Source of the DNA: Clostridia bacterium
Lineage (GTDB): Bacteria > Bacillota > Clostridia > TANB77 > RGIG9151
Assembly (NCBI GenBank): GCA_017450465.1
Contig: JAFSUW010000014.1
Location: 1-64,000, forward strand
Reading direction: 5' to 3'
Length of the DNA: 64,000 nt
The notes beneath the pieces were generated by a model, which did not search any database, was not told where the DNA came from, and was given only the letters and a program-made list of their open reading frames with translations. Of the stretch, positions 53,686 to 63,391 are shown piece after piece. Made by a program: the position numbers and the translations under genes. Within the stretch, counting starts at the first letter, position 1, and every line of letters begins with the position of its first letter.

Positions 53686-53976
53686 ATGGAAATAACAGAC
53701 ATAAGAGTAAGGAAAATCGATTCAAACAGTAAAATGAAAGCAATAGTATCAATAACAATTGATAATGAATTCGTAGTTCATGATATCAAAGTTATTGAAA
53801 GCCCAACAAGATTATTCATAGCAATGCCAAGCAGACAAAACAAAGAAGGAGAATATAAGGATATAGCTCATCCTATTAACTCTGAAACAAGAGAAAAACT
53901 TCAAACAGCTATCTTAGAAGCTTATGATAAAGCTTTAAAAGAAGAACCAGCTGCTGAAACTGCAGAGGAAGAGTAG
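53686..53976 (+). CDS. spoVG: Septation/sporulation regulator SpoVG
   Basis: SpoVG is a small nucleic-acid-binding regulator of septation, sporulation and surface genes. The 96-residue product has the conserved [39 protein letters not shown] and [23 protein letters not shown]; the acidic C-terminal tail ([11 protein letters not shown]) is variable in the family. The start ATG 53686 follows AAAGGCGGTG. A sigma-H promoter lies directly upstream and a terminator follows. Confidence 0.96.
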   Translation: MEITDIRVRKIDSNSKMKAIVSITIDNEFVVHDIKVIESPTRLFIAMPSRQNKEGEYKDIAHPINSETREKLQTAILEAYDKALKEEPAAETAEEE

Positions 53977-54003
53977 TATTTTATTATATATTTAGTAAAC
54001 AAC

Positions 54004-54054
54004 AAGAGGCGCCCTATATTGACATATGGTCTTTTTTAGGGTATCCTCTTTTTT
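54004..54054 (+). terminator. Terminator after spoVG
   Basis: AAGAGG and CCCTA (54004-54016) pair with TAGGG and CCTCTT (54037-54050) with a small internal loop, then TTTT. It stands between spoVG and the uvrC ribosome site. Confidence 0.75.
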
Positions 54055-54076
54055 GTTTGAAATTATAGGAGGAACA

Positions 54077-55885
54077 ATGTTTGATATAAAAGAAAATTTG
54101 CGAAAACTTCCTGAAAAACCGGGAGTATATATAATGCGTGATGAGAATAACATTATACTTTACGTTGGAAAAGCCATAAACTTAAAACGTAGGGTAAGTT
54201 CGTATTTTCGCAAAACACGTAAATCTAGTAGAATAGAGAAAATGGTAACAAAGATTGACCATTTTGAATATATCATAACTGATAATGAAGTAGAGGCACT
54301 AGTATTAGAATGTAATCTTATCAAAAAGCATCGCCCACAATATAATGTAATGCTAAAGGACGATAAGACATATCCTTATATAAAAGTTACCATTAAAGAG
54401 ACATTCCCACGTGTATTTATTACCCGCAAAGTAATAGAAGATGGCTCAAAATATTATGGGCCTTATACTGATGTAACAGCAGTAAAAGAGATGCTTTACT
54501 TTGTAAAAACCTTGTTCCCATTAAAATCTTGCAAGACAGATTTTAAGACTATAAATAAAAATCATAGGCCATGCTTAAATTATCATATAAAAAAGTGTTT
54601 AGCACCTTGCACAGGTAATATAAGTAAAGAAGTTTATCACGAGATGATAGACAAAGTATGTGATTTTTTAAGCGGTAAATATGAAGAAGTGGTAAAAAAA
54701 TTAACCGATGAAATGAATGATTACTCTAAAAATATGGAGTATGAAAAAGCAGCTTCGGTTCGTGATAAAATAAATAGTATAAAAAAGGCGAGCGAGAAAC
54801 AAAAAGTATCTAAATTTAATAATGAAGATAGTGACGTAATAGGTCTTAGTAAGTATGAAGGAAGAGCATGTGTTGAAGTTTTAACAATACGTGGAGGTAA
54901 GTTGCTAGGCCAAGAACAGTATAAATTTGAAGGCGTAGAAGATGACGACGATGAAGAAATTATTTCTATGTTCTTAAAACAATTTTATAGTACAAGACTA
55001 TATATTCCAAAGAAAATTGTTATTAGATATGAACTAGAGGATATAAATGTTATAGAAGAATGGCTTGGTGGTTTAAAACAAAGTAAAGTAGAAATAAAAG
55101 TACCAAGTAAAGGTGAAAATGCTAGAATACTTGATATGGCTGAGAAAAATGCGTTTAATTCACTTAAAAACTCTGTAACCAAAGATGATAGTGAGGCTAT
55201 TGTGTTAAAGCTTTATGAAGTTTTACATTTATCAAAAATGCCTAAAAAGATAGAATCTTACGATATTTCAAACCTCGGAAACGAAAATATAGTAGGAGCA
55301 ATGATTACCGTAGTAAATGGCAAACTTATGCCAAATTTATATAGAAAATTTAAGATGAAATATAATGAAACACAAGATGATGTGAGTTGTACGTATGAAA
55401 TGTTAACTAGAAGACTAAATCATGTTGAAGGTGAGGATGAAGCTTTTTCTACATTACCAGATTTAATTTTGGCCGATGGTGGCAAGAATCAAGTTGGAGC
55501 AATAAAGAGAGCTTTATTAGAGCATAACTGCGATGTAGAAGTTGTAGGAATGATAAAAGATAACAAGCATAAAATAAAGGCATTACTTGTAAATAATAGA
55601 GCTATACCTATATCAAAGCATCCAGAATTATTAAAATTTATCTTTATGGTGCAAGAAGAGGTGCATAGATTTGCTATTACGTATCATAGAAGTTTACGAA
55701 GTAAAGCACTTGAAGATTCTGAATTAGACGGCATTGAAGGTGTTGGCGAAAAAAGAAAAATAAAGTTGTTGCAACATTTTAAAACAATTGATAGAATTAA
55801 AGAGGCAACTGTTGAAGAATTACTTAAAGTAGATGGAATGAATGAAAAATTAGCGGAAAATATATATAAATTTTTTAATCACTAA
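54077..55885 (+). CDS. uvrC: Excinuclease ABC subunit C
   Basis: UvrC makes the two incisions in nucleotide excision repair. The 602-residue product has the GIY-YIG domain (PGVYIMRDENNIILYVGKAINLKRRVSSYF, about 14-43), the Cys-rich link (PCLNYHIKKCLAPCTG), the UVR motif (YSKNMEYEKAASVRDKI), the RNase-H-like domain (YDISNLGNENIVGAMITV, LILADGGKNQV) and C-terminal helix-hairpin-helix (IEGVGEKRKIKLL). I choose ATG 54077, after AGGAGG; the longer frame runs through the spoVG terminator. Length is normal. Confidence 0.96.
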   Translation: MFDIKENLRKLPEKPGVYIMRDENNIILYVGKAINLKRRVSSYFRKTRKSSRIEKMVTKIDHFEYIITDNEVEALVLECNLIKKHRPQYNVMLKDDKTYPYIKVTIKETFPRVFITRKVIEDGSKYYGPYTDVTAVKEMLYFVKTLFPLKSCKTDFKTINKNHRPCLNYHIKKCLAPCTGNISKEVYHEMIDKVCDFLSGKYEEVVKKLTDEMNDYSKNMEYEKAASVRDKINSIKKASEKQKVSKFNNEDSDVIGLSKYEGRACVEVLTIRGGKLLGQEQYKFEGVEDDDDEEIISMFLKQFYSTRLYIPKKIVIRYELEDINVIEEWLGGLKQSKVEIKVPSKGENARILDMAEKNAFNSLKNSVTKDDSEAIVLKLYEVLHLSKMPKKIESYDISNLGNENIVGAMITVVNGKLMPNLYRKFKMKYNETQDDVSCTYEMLTRRLNHVEGEDEAFSTLPDLILADGGKNQVGAIKRALLEHNCDVEVVGMIKDNKHKIKALLVNNRAIPISKHPELLKFIFMVQEEVHRFAITYHRSLRSKALEDSELDGIEGVGEKRKIKLLQHFKTIDRIKEATVEELLKVDGMNEKLAENIYKFFNH

Positions 55886-55897
55886 AGGAGAATGACT

Positions 55898-56482
55898 ATG
55901 TTTTCATATATAAAAGGAACTTTAGCGGATAAAACGCGTGAAATAGCAATAATAGAAGCTGGTGGAATAGGGTATAAGATATTTATACCCTATTCGACGT
56001 ATCAAGCATTGCCACAAGTAGGCGAAGAAGCAAAATTAAATACATATATGGCTATTCGTGAAAATGATGTAAGTTTATTCGGATTTGCATCAAGCGAGGA
56101 GCTTAGATTATTTGAACTTCTAATTTCGGTAAGTGGAATAGGGCCTAAGGTTGCAAGTGGAATACTTTCAGATATAAGCGTAGCTGAATTTAGTATAGCT
56201 GTAATATCTAATGACGTAAGTAGGCTAACAAAGATATCTGGAGTTGGCAAAAAGACAGCTGAAAGAATGATAGTTGAGTTAAAAGATAAGATGAAGAAAG
56301 AAGACATTGAAACAATAGATATTCCAGAAATAAAAGCGGTAGATAATGATGATACAGAAGAAGCAATAGCAGCTTTGCAGGTTTTGGGCTATCCAAATAA
56401 AGAAGCAGTGTTAATGGTTGGTAGAGTATATAAAGAAGGATTATCAGTAGAAGAAATTATAAAATTAGCATTAAAATCTTAG
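55898..56482 (+). CDS. ruvA: Holliday junction helicase subunit RuvA
   Basis: RuvA binds four-way junctions and recruits RuvB. The 194-residue product starts MFSYIKGTLADK, has helix-hairpin-helix parts VSGIGPKVASGIL and ISGVGKKTAERMIVELKDK, and the C-terminal RuvB-contact domain (EEAIAALQVLGY). I choose ATG 55898, eight bases after GGAG; ATG 55892 lies too near. ruvB, often the next gene, is not here: a transketolase gene follows, so ruvB must be elsewhere. Confidence 0.95.
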   Translation: MFSYIKGTLADKTREIAIIEAGGIGYKIFIPYSTYQALPQVGEEAKLNTYMAIRENDVSLFGFASSEELRLFELLISVSGIGPKVASGILSDISVAEFSIAVISNDVSRLTKISGVGKKTAERMIVELKDKMKKEDIETIDIPEIKAVDNDDTEEAIAALQVLGYPNKEAVLMVGRVYKEGLSVEEIIKLALKS

Positions 56483-56498
56483 TTTAAGGGGGAGTCAA

Positions 56499-57332
56499 AT
56501 GTATACCAATGAGGAGCTACAAAAAATTGCTACATTCGTTCGACGCGACATAGTAGAACAAGTATATAATGCAAAATCAGGACATCCAGGTGGTGCACTT
56601 TCTTGTACGGATATATTAACAGCTTTGTACTTTAATGTTATGAATTTAGACCCTAAAAATCCAACTTGGGAGGATAGAGATAGATTTATATTATCAAAAG
56701 GACATTCAAGTCCTGCTCTTTACTCAGTTTTAGCAAGAAGGGGGTTTTATGATGTCGGTAGTATTAAAAGTTTTAGAAAAACTGGTAGCGTTTTTCAAGG
56801 GCATCCAGCTTTAGGAAAAGTTCCAGGAGTGGATATGACAAATGGCTCGCTTGGACAAGGCTTTTCAATAGCAAATGGTATGGCACTTGCTGCAAAATTA
56901 GATAACAAAAAATATAATGTATATGTAATGCTTGGTGATGGCGAATTAGAAGAAGGGCAAAACTGGGAAGCAGCTATGACTGCTGCACATTATAAATTAA
57001 ATAATGTAATTGCAATAGTAGACAATAATGGATTACAAATAGATGGTAAAATAACAGAAGTAAAAAGTCCAGAGCCAATAGCAGATAAATTTAGGGCTTT
57101 CGGATTTAATGTTTATGAGATAGATGGTCATAATTTTGATGAAATTATGGAAGCGTTTAATAGAGCAAAAAATAGTATTGATACGCCAAATGTAATAATT
57201 GCCAAAACTACTAAGGGAAAAGGAATTAGTTTTATGGAAGATAACATTGGCTGGCATGGCAAGGCACCAAACGATGAAGAATATAATAAAGCTTTATCAG
57301 AACTTGGGGGTGGAAACTATGGGGTCAACTAG
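56499..57332 (+). CDS. Transketolase, N-terminal subunit
   Basis: The thiamine-diphosphate half of a split transketolase of the non-oxidative pentose phosphate pathway. The 277-residue product has SGHPGGALSCTDILTALYF, SKGHSSPALYS, GSLGQGFSIANGMAL and the cofactor motif GDGELEEGQNWEAAM to NN (GDG-x-NN, with IVDNNGLQIDG). It overlaps the second half by 14 bases, so the two are made together. Split transketolases are common in Clostridia. Confidence 0.95.
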   Translation: MYTNEELQKIATFVRRDIVEQVYNAKSGHPGGALSCTDILTALYFNVMNLDPKNPTWEDRDRFILSKGHSSPALYSVLARRGFYDVGSIKSFRKTGSVFQGHPALGKVPGVDMTNGSLGQGFSIANGMALAAKLDNKKYNVYVMLGDGELEEGQNWEAAMTAAHYKLNNVIAIVDNNGLQIDGKITEVKSPEPIADKFRAFGFNVYEIDGHNFDEIMEAFNRAKNSIDTPNVIIAKTTKGKGISFMEDNIGWHGKAPNDEEYNKALSELGGGNYGVN

Positions 57333-58239
57333 ACAAGCTTACGGTGAAGCATTAGCATATTTTGGTAGGCAGAATAAAAATATAGTTGTATTAGATGCAG
57401 ATGTAGCAAAAGCAACTAAAACTGAAATATTCAAAAAAGAGTTCCCAGATAGATTTTTTGATATGGGAATAGCTGAAGCAGATATGATAGGTACAGCGGC
57501 AGGGCTTGCTACATGTGGCAAAACGGTATTTGCAAGTTCGTTTGCAATATTTGCAGTAGGACGTGCCTTTGAACAAATAAGAAATTCTGTTGCATATCCA
57601 AATTTAAACGTAAAAGTTGCTGCAACGCATTCTGGAATAAGCGTTGGTGAAGATGGTGCAACACACCAAGCCATAGAAGATATTGCATTGATGCGTGCTG
57701 TTCCAAATATAAAAATAATAGTACCTTGTGACCAATATGAAACAAAATGGGCAGTAAAGACAGCAATAGAAACAGATGGACCTTTTTATATACGTCTTGG
57801 CAGATGTGATGTGCCTGATGTATATAGTGAGACAGAAAGTTTTACTTTTGGTAAAGGAAAAACTTTGGTAGAAGGTAATGATATAACGATAGTAGCAACA
57901 GGTATGATGGTATCACGTGCAGTAGATGCGGCAAATGCATTAAAGAATGAGGGAATAAGTGCACGTGTTATTGATATGCACACAATAAAGCCGATTGATG
58001 AAGATATTTTGGTAAAAGCAGCTACTGAAACAAAGAAAATATTTACGGTAGAAGAGCATAATATCTTAGGTGGCCTTGGTGGTGCAGCATGTGAAGTAGT
58101 AGCGGAAAAATGCCCAACAAAAGTGATAAGAATTGGTGTAAACGATGAATTTGGTCAGTCGGGTAAGGCAGAGGAGCTCCTTAAACTTTATGGGCTTGAT
58201 GTAGATGGTATTGTTGGAAAAGTAAAAGAAAACTTATAG
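57319..58239 (+). CDS. Transketolase, C-terminal subunit
   Basis: The pyrimidine-binding and C-terminal half of the split transketolase, 306 residues: TRQAYGEALAYFGRQNKNIVVLDADVAKAT, FDMGIAEADMIGTAAGLATCGK (catalytic Glu in IAEADM), ATHSGISVGEDGATHQAIEDIALMRAVPN and EEHNILGGLGGAACEVV. I choose ATG 57319, after GGGGGTGGAAAC; the listed frame begins further up inside the first half. It could also be close to 1-deoxyxylulose-type enzymes, but the pairing with the N-terminal subunit supports transketolase. Confidence 0.94.
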   Translation: MGSTRQAYGEALAYFGRQNKNIVVLDADVAKATKTEIFKKEFPDRFFDMGIAEADMIGTAAGLATCGKTVFASSFAIFAVGRAFEQIRNSVAYPNLNVKVAATHSGISVGEDGATHQAIEDIALMRAVPNIKIIVPCDQYETKWAVKTAIETDGPFYIRLGRCDVPDVYSETESFTFGKGKTLVEGNDITIVATGMMVSRAVDAANALKNEGISARVIDMHTIKPIDEDILVKAATETKKIFTVEEHNILGGLGGAACEVVAEKCPTKVIRIGVNDEFGQSGKAEELLKLYGLDVDGIVGKVKENL

Positions 58240-58249
58240 AGGTAGTACT

Positions 58250-58792
58250 ATGAAAAAAGTATTAAAGATATTAGCATATTTGTGTTGCATAATATTGGGC
58301 ATTTTTTATGTGGTTATTATATATTTAGGTATAAATGCCAAAAATACTACGAGTACTGAATATCGGCTTTTCTTTATAGAAGATAAGTTAAAATACTATC
58401 CAATAAATGATGCTTTGTCATATAATTTGGGTGATGAAATTGATTATTCTAATATGAATGATACAAGTACATATCTTGATTCGTTAAGGATTGGAAACAG
58501 GTCTATTACTATAGAGGAAGATGGAGCACTTTATATAGACGGAGAAAATGCGAGAATCTTTTTTAAGGGTATAGAGAAAAAGGATTTAACATTAGAATTG
58601 GCTTTAGGCCAAATAGAAGACTATGAAAGTATAAATGTTTATATAAATGATAATGAGATTTATAAATTTACTCAAGAGCAAGATTATGCGTTATATGAAA
58701 TAAAAAAAGAATATATAGGTGATGATGGCTTAATAGAGCTTAAACTTGATTCTACTGATAAAGTAAAATTAAATAAAATAAAAATATATTAA
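58250..58792 (+). CDS. Unknown single-pass membrane-anchored protein
   Basis: A 180-residue protein with one N-terminal membrane helix (about 5-28) and an extracytoplasmic beta-rich domain (LDSLRIGNRSITIEEDGALYIDGENARIFFKG; INVYINDNEIYKFTQEQDYALYEI). I do not recognise a family. The pattern of the outer domain is like the C-terminal parts of the DUF6311-like proteins and of the membrane protein at 60004. It precedes a PIG-V-like gene by nine bases, so a role with membrane glycosyltransferases is possible. Confidence 0.6.
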   Translation: MKKVLKILAYLCCIILGIFYVVIIYLGINAKNTTSTEYRLFFIEDKLKYYPINDALSYNLGDEIDYSNMNDTSTYLDSLRIGNRSITIEEDGALYIDGENARIFFKGIEKKDLTLELALGQIEDYESINVYINDNEIYKFTQEQDYALYEIKKEYIGDDGLIELKLDSTDKVKLNKIKIY

Positions 58793-58801
58793 GAGGGTAT
58801 T

Positions 58802-59950
58802 ATGGAAGATAAATTAACTGGATTTGATAAAAAAAAAGCAATCATATTTAGTATATTGTGTATAATACTTTCTAGACTACTTATTTTTGGAATATATTAT
58901 ATACAATATAAAGATGTGGGTACATTTAGTGAAATGCTTCAATTTGGTGATGCTTCAAGATATGTAGAGATAATGCAAAGTGGTTACAGTGGCATAACAG
59001 ATTCAGATGGCTTATCTAGTTATGCCTTTTTTCCGTTATATCCACTTTTATTTAAAATAATTCATATAATTATACCGATAAATCCATATATACTTGCATT
59101 TTTTGTAAGCAGTATAATTACGGGAATTGCACTATATGTATCTTTTAAATATTTATATATAACTAGAAAAAGTAATACATATGGAATACTTTTTGCAATT
59201 CTTATGTCTTTCGGTGCTTATACAATTTATAATTCACTCTTTTATACAGAAAGTTTGTTTTTCCTGTTACTTGTGCTAGGGCTATATTTTTTAGAAGATA
59301 AAAAATATATAAAAGCAGGTGTATGTGGGGCTTTTTTAAGTGCAACCAAGTTGGTAGGAAGTCTTTTTGTTTTCGCAATAATTGCAAAGTATGTAGTAGA
59401 ATTTATGAAAGATAAAAAAATAAATAAAAATACGATAAGAGAATTAATAATAAATGCGCTAAAGGACGAAAGGTTTTTAATAGCGGTATTTATTGTGCCA
59501 TTAGGACTTTTAATACATATGTTTTATTTATATAGAATTGTTGGAGATCCGTTTGCATTTATCCGTTCGCATAAGGCATGGGGACGCAAAGTAGATTCCC
59601 TAGGATTGCCTCATATTGCATATTCTTTGTTTAATTATAAATATAATACCAAAGAATTTGCGTTTGCAGTGCTAAATGTTTTTTGTATATTTTTAACAGC
59701 AATGTCTATGGAAAAGTATAAACCAGTAGAATGTGTAATGTGCTTTTTATTCACGTTTACTATATTAGCCCAAGGAGAACTTTATAGTATAGGTAGATTT
59801 ATAGCGGGACTGGTTGTATACATGTTTACTTTAAATGATTTGTTGGTAAAAAGTATAAAACCAGTGAAAATTATTGGCACATTAGTTTGGATAGGAATAG
59901 GTATATATGGTATAATTCTTGTCTTTGAAAAGTCGTGGAGTATGTTTTAG
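58802..59950 (+). CDS. PIG-V/GT-C-like membrane mannosyltransferase
   Basis: A 382-residue polytopic protein with about eight to ten helices. The first outer loop has FGDASRYVEIMQSGYSGI and the text SSYAFFPLYPLLFKII, followed by YNSLFYTESLFFLLLVLGLYFLEDKKY; this D-x3-Y, FFPLYPLL and Y-x-ES pattern is that of PIG-V-type GT-C mannosyltransferases, which use polyprenyl-phosphate mannose. The DPM-like GT2 in this window could supply that donor. The start ATG 58802 follows AGAGGG. The acceptor is unknown. Confidence 0.8.
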   Translation: MEDKLTGFDKKKAIIFSILCIILSRLLIFGIYYIQYKDVGTFSEMLQFGDASRYVEIMQSGYSGITDSDGLSSYAFFPLYPLLFKIIHIIIPINPYILAFFVSSIITGIALYVSFKYLYITRKSNTYGILFAILMSFGAYTIYNSLFYTESLFFLLLVLGLYFLEDKKYIKAGVCGAFLSATKLVGSLFVFAIIAKYVVEFMKDKKINKNTIRELIINALKDERFLIAVFIVPLGLLIHMFYLYRIVGDPFAFIRSHKAWGRKVDSLGLPHIAYSLFNYKYNTKEFAFAVLNVFCIFLTAMSMEKYKPVECVMCFLFTFTILAQGELYSIGRFIAGLVVYMFTLNDLLVKSIKPVKIIGTLVWIGIGIYGIILVFEKSWSMF

Positions 59951-60003
59951 AAGGATATATGGAAACGTGTTAACAAAGCTTAATATTAAATGGAGATGAA
60001 ATT

Positions 60004-61878
60004 ATGAAAAAAAATATTAATATACCTAAAATAATAAAATACACTGCATGGGTTCTTTTTATATTTACAATATGCTTTTATTTCTACACGTTGATAGTAG
60101 GAATGAATTTTATTGACACAGATATGTCTGGCGAGATGATTTTAGGAAGAAAACTGTTTGAAGAAAAAACATTACTTACGCAGAATTGGTTTTATTCAGC
60201 TGAATTAAGATTGCTCGATCCACCTATAATTTTTGCGATACTTTTTAATTTTTTTAATAATTGGAAAATCGTTAGAATAATAAGTACACTCATTTTTTAT
60301 ACTTTAATGCTATTTTGTATATATGTTTTTTGTAAGGAAAACGATTTAAAAGATGAATTTCCACTATTGGGCATAATATTGTCAGTGCCTTTTTGTTATA
60401 TATACTGGTACTATACGTTATTAAGTACTGTTTATTTACCAAAAATGATTATACCTATCATATGTATGGCATTGGCGTTAAGATTTCTTAAGCAAAAAAA
60501 ATATAAGTATTTAACAATATTGGCTATTATAGCATTTATATCAGGGTTAGAAAGTCTTAGAAGTATGTTGACCTTTTTTATACCACTGTTATTATCTAGT
60601 ATTGCTATTTATATTTTTGATGAAAACAAAGATAAGGAAAGCAGTTCTTTATTGCGTATTACTATTTTCTCCAGTGGAGCTACGTTTTTAGGATGTTTGA
60701 TAAGCGAACTATTTTTGCGGAAGATGTATATTTTCCATAATTATACAGAACTAGAGTATATAAGGTTTTCACTTAATGACGTAGAAGGAGTAATTAATTC
60801 ATGGCTACGTTGTTTGGGATATATTACTGGGGAAAAAGTTTTTTCGTTTGTGCTTTTTAATAATTTGGTATGTGCGCTAACTGTATTTTTAATAATTTTA
60901 AGTATAGTTTGGTTTTTTAGGAATTATAAAAACTTGAATATTAAAATAAAATATATTTATTTGTATTTGATATTCGCATTTTTGATTACATTTGTGGAGC
61001 ATGTTTTCTCTAATATGGAAGTGCAAGAATTACATTTTTTAACTGTGGCGATATTTGTATTTCCAATTATATTTATATATTTATGTAATAGTAAATTAAA
61101 GGATAATACAAAGAAAATTGCAATACTTGGTTATACTTTTTTAATACTAGTAACAGGCATTATTAATTTTGTATATAAGGAAGATGAAATAGGAAGTAAA
61201 CCAGAATTGGTTACAATAAGTAAAGTATTACAAGATAAAGAATATAAAAATGGATATGCAACTTTTTGGAATAGCAATCTTCTAACAGAATTTTCTAATG
61301 GAGAAATAAAAGTTAAGCATTATATTGATTTAAATAATTTAATTGATTGGAATATATACGGATGGTTACAATCAACGGATGCATTAAAAGGTGAATTTGA
61401 AGGGAAGGTTTTCTTAATTTTATCAAGAGAAGAAGTGGAAGAATTATCTAATGAGAAAATGTCTAATTTTATAATATATTCTTCTGATGATTATGAAGTA
61501 TATGGATTTCAAGATTTTGAAACTATGAGAAATGTAATAGGATATTTTTACTTTAATAAAAATCTTGAAAATGGCGAAGATAAAAATGGGAAGAGATATT
61601 TGTATAAAAATGGTATATCGAAAGGACCTTATTGGAGGCTGGATAAAGGAGAATATAGAGTAACAGTTAACGGAGAAAATTTAAATGTTTTAGATTATTA
61701 TATTCATGACTTGGATAATAACGATAATGTCGAATATACTTTGGATAGTTTAACTAGTAATATGGCAACTTTAAGTATGTCTTTCACTGAGAGTATAGAA
61801 AAATTAGAAATTATTTTTAGCAATAATTCTGATGTGACTAGTGTGTTAGAAAATGTTGAGATAAAAAAGATAAATTAA
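60004..61878 (+). CDS. Large polytopic membrane protein, GT-C-like
   Basis: A 624-residue protein with about ten to eleven membrane helices up to residue ~390 and a ~230-residue extracytoplasmic C-terminus. The first outer loop FIDTDMSGEMILGRKLFEEKTLL has acidic residues as in GT-C enzymes. I do not recognise the family. With the two genes before it, it forms a small group of membrane proteins that may modify the cell surface. The start ATG 60004 lies behind GGAGATGAA. It ends three bases from the convergent kinase gene, with no terminator between. Confidence 0.7.
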   Translation: MKKNINIPKIIKYTAWVLFIFTICFYFYTLIVGMNFIDTDMSGEMILGRKLFEEKTLLTQNWFYSAELRLLDPPIIFAILFNFFNNWKIVRIISTLIFYTLMLFCIYVFCKENDLKDEFPLLGIILSVPFCYIYWYYTLLSTVYLPKMIIPIICMALALRFLKQKKYKYLTILAIIAFISGLESLRSMLTFFIPLLLSSIAIYIFDENKDKESSSLLRITIFSSGATFLGCLISELFLRKMYIFHNYTELEYIRFSLNDVEGVINSWLRCLGYITGEKVFSFVLFNNLVCALTVFLIILSIVWFFRNYKNLNIKIKYIYLYLIFAFLITFVEHVFSNMEVQELHFLTVAIFVFPIIFIYLCNSKLKDNTKKIAILGYTFLILVTGIINFVYKEDEIGSKPELVTISKVLQDKEYKNGYATFWNSNLLTEFSNGEIKVKHYIDLNNLIDWNIYGWLQSTDALKGEFEGKVFLILSREEVEELSNEKMSNFIIYSSDDYEVYGFQDFETMRNVIGYFYFNKNLENGEDKNGKRYLYKNGISKGPYWRLDKGEYRVTVNGENLNVLDYYIHDLDNNDNVEYTLDSLTSNMATLSMSFTESIEKLEIIFSNNSDVTSVLENVEIKKIN

Positions 61879-61881
61879 TTT

Positions 61882-63195
61882 TTACTTTCCTTTTGGAATA
61901 ATCAACTTTTGCAAAAACATTTTATCACTAGTTTCAGTTGTAAGCACAACATTTGGGTACTTACTAAGAATCTGTTTAACTTTATATAGCCCAAGACCTC
62001 TATCGTTGCCTTTACTTGAAACACCTTTTTCAAAAATTTTATCATTAGCCAAAGATTTTTTAGAGTATGTATTTGAAAGTTCAATGGTAGTAGTGTTTTT
62101 TAGCTCTGAAACAAGCAAATTAATTTTCTTAACTTTAGTAGAGCTTGCTGCTTCAATAGCGTTATCTAAAAATATTCCAAGAATTCTAGTGAAATCAAAT
62201 TCGTTAATTTCAAGATTCTCTAGTGTTCCGAGTATTTCAAAGTTCATTCTCACGTTATTTTTTAAGCACTTTTGGTATTTTGCAGTAAGGAGACCAAAAA
62301 TAGTAGGATTTTTAATCAAATTTGGGTTTAATTTGTCAAGAGTGCTAATTGCTTTAGATTCATCTAGTGTCTGTTCAAAGAATTTCTTAAGTGCATCCCA
62401 TTTTTCAAGCTGAATATATCCATTAATAGTAGCAAGAGTGTTAGAATAGTCATGTTTAAATGTACGAAGCCCATCAACTAAGTTTTCAAGAGTAGTAATA
62501 TAGTTTTGTTGATAAATTTGACGTTCAGCGTTAACCGCTTGTTTTACACTATTGTTTGTATTTATTATGCTAATAACCATAAGGAAAATCAAAGAAAATA
62601 TGTTTAAGAATATAATCCAAATAGGAAGTGGTTTATTATCAAAGTATAGAATGATTATTACACAGTTTGGTAGTATTAATAAAAATGTTAGTAAAATGTT
62701 AATAAGTGTGTAATAACTTCTTTTACGTTCATTGTCTGAAGCAATTTTTATAAGTTTAAAATGCTTTATAAGAATAAAGAAAATATACATGCAGGTAGCT
62801 ATCAAAATAGAACCAATATAGAAAATACTTGGGTTATTTGCAAGTTCATCAAATGAAGATAGACCAAGTAGAGTAACTAAAGTAAATGATAAAAGTATAT
62901 CAAGGATAGAGGTAGCAAGAAGAATAAAAAGGCAAATTGTAAGAATATTAGTCCATTTAGATTTTGTTACGACAAAGATAACGAAAAACATAATTATTGG
63001 AGGTACAAGCCAAGAAATAGAATATGGAAGTACATTTTTTGAGATAGTAGTAATGAGTACTTCGATTATAGAAAAAAGGATTATATTTCTTATTTTTACC
63101 TTTTTGTCAAGGATAGAAAAGGCAATAAGAAATTCTGCCATAACTTCAAATACTCTAATTATAAAAGTAAAAATTGTATTTAATGAATAATCCAT
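61882..63195 (-). CDS. AgrC-like sensor histidine kinase (GHKL family)
   Basis: A 437-residue kinase on the minus strand. The N-terminal ~215 residues have six to seven membrane helices, as in AgrC peptide receptors. After a short coiled coil comes the phosphoacceptor region LRTFKHDYSNTLATINGY (His in KHDYSN), then the ATPase with N-box ILGIFLDNAIEAA and G-box SSKGNDRGLGLYKVKQIL. I choose the ATG whose complement ends at 63195, after TAGGAGG; the frame to 63219 passes that site. It probably senses the AgrD-derived peptide made from 51167, but no agrA-type regulator gene is adjacent. Confidence 0.88.
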   Translation of the reverse strand: MDYSLNTIFTFIIRVFEVMAEFLIAFSILDKKVKIRNIILFSIIEVLITTISKNVLPYSISWLVPPIIMFFVIFVVTKSKWTNILTICLFILLATSILDILLSFTLVTLLGLSSFDELANNPSIFYIGSILIATCMYIFFILIKHFKLIKIASDNERKRSYYTLINILLTFLLILPNCVIIILYFDNKPLPIWIIFLNIFSLIFLMVISIINTNNSVKQAVNAERQIYQQNYITTLENLVDGLRTFKHDYSNTLATINGYIQLEKWDALKKFFEQTLDESKAISTLDKLNPNLIKNPTIFGLLTAKYQKCLKNNVRMNFEILGTLENLEINEFDFTRILGIFLDNAIEAASSTKVKKINLLVSELKNTTTIELSNTYSKKSLANDKIFEKGVSSKGNDRGLGLYKVKQILSKYPNVVLTTETSDKMFLQKLIIPKGK

Positions 63196-63297
63196 AATAA
63201 TTCCTCCTAGAAAGTGCACAAAAATAATTGTAGTATTCTAAAAACTAAAAAACCATATACCTATTTGTTAATAAATTTTATAAAAACAATTTAAATA

Positions 63298-63326
63298 TTG
63301 CTTTTTTACTAATGTTATGGTATTAT
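63298..63326 (+). promoter_or_regulatory. Candidate sigma-A promoter of rpsF operon
   Basis: TTGCTT (63298-63303), 17-base spacer, TATTAT (63321-63326), about 66 bases before rpsF. The leader includes a hairpin ACTCCAC-ATTAA-GTGGGGT (63345-63363), which might be an S6:S18 autoregulatory site; that part is a guess. Confidence 0.55.
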
Positions 63327-63391
63327 GTATAGGCAGTCTACCTTACTCCACATTAAGTGGGGTCAGAAAAGTCCAAAAGGAGGTGAAATGA

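Noticed and set aside
55898-57332. ruvB expected after ruvA
   Set aside because: No RuvB-like frame follows; the transketolase genes are clear, so ruvB is simply not in this window.
63345-63363. S6:S18 autoregulatory RNA before rpsF
   Set aside because: A hairpin is present at the right place, but I could not match the known conserved bases, so it is only mentioned with the promoter.
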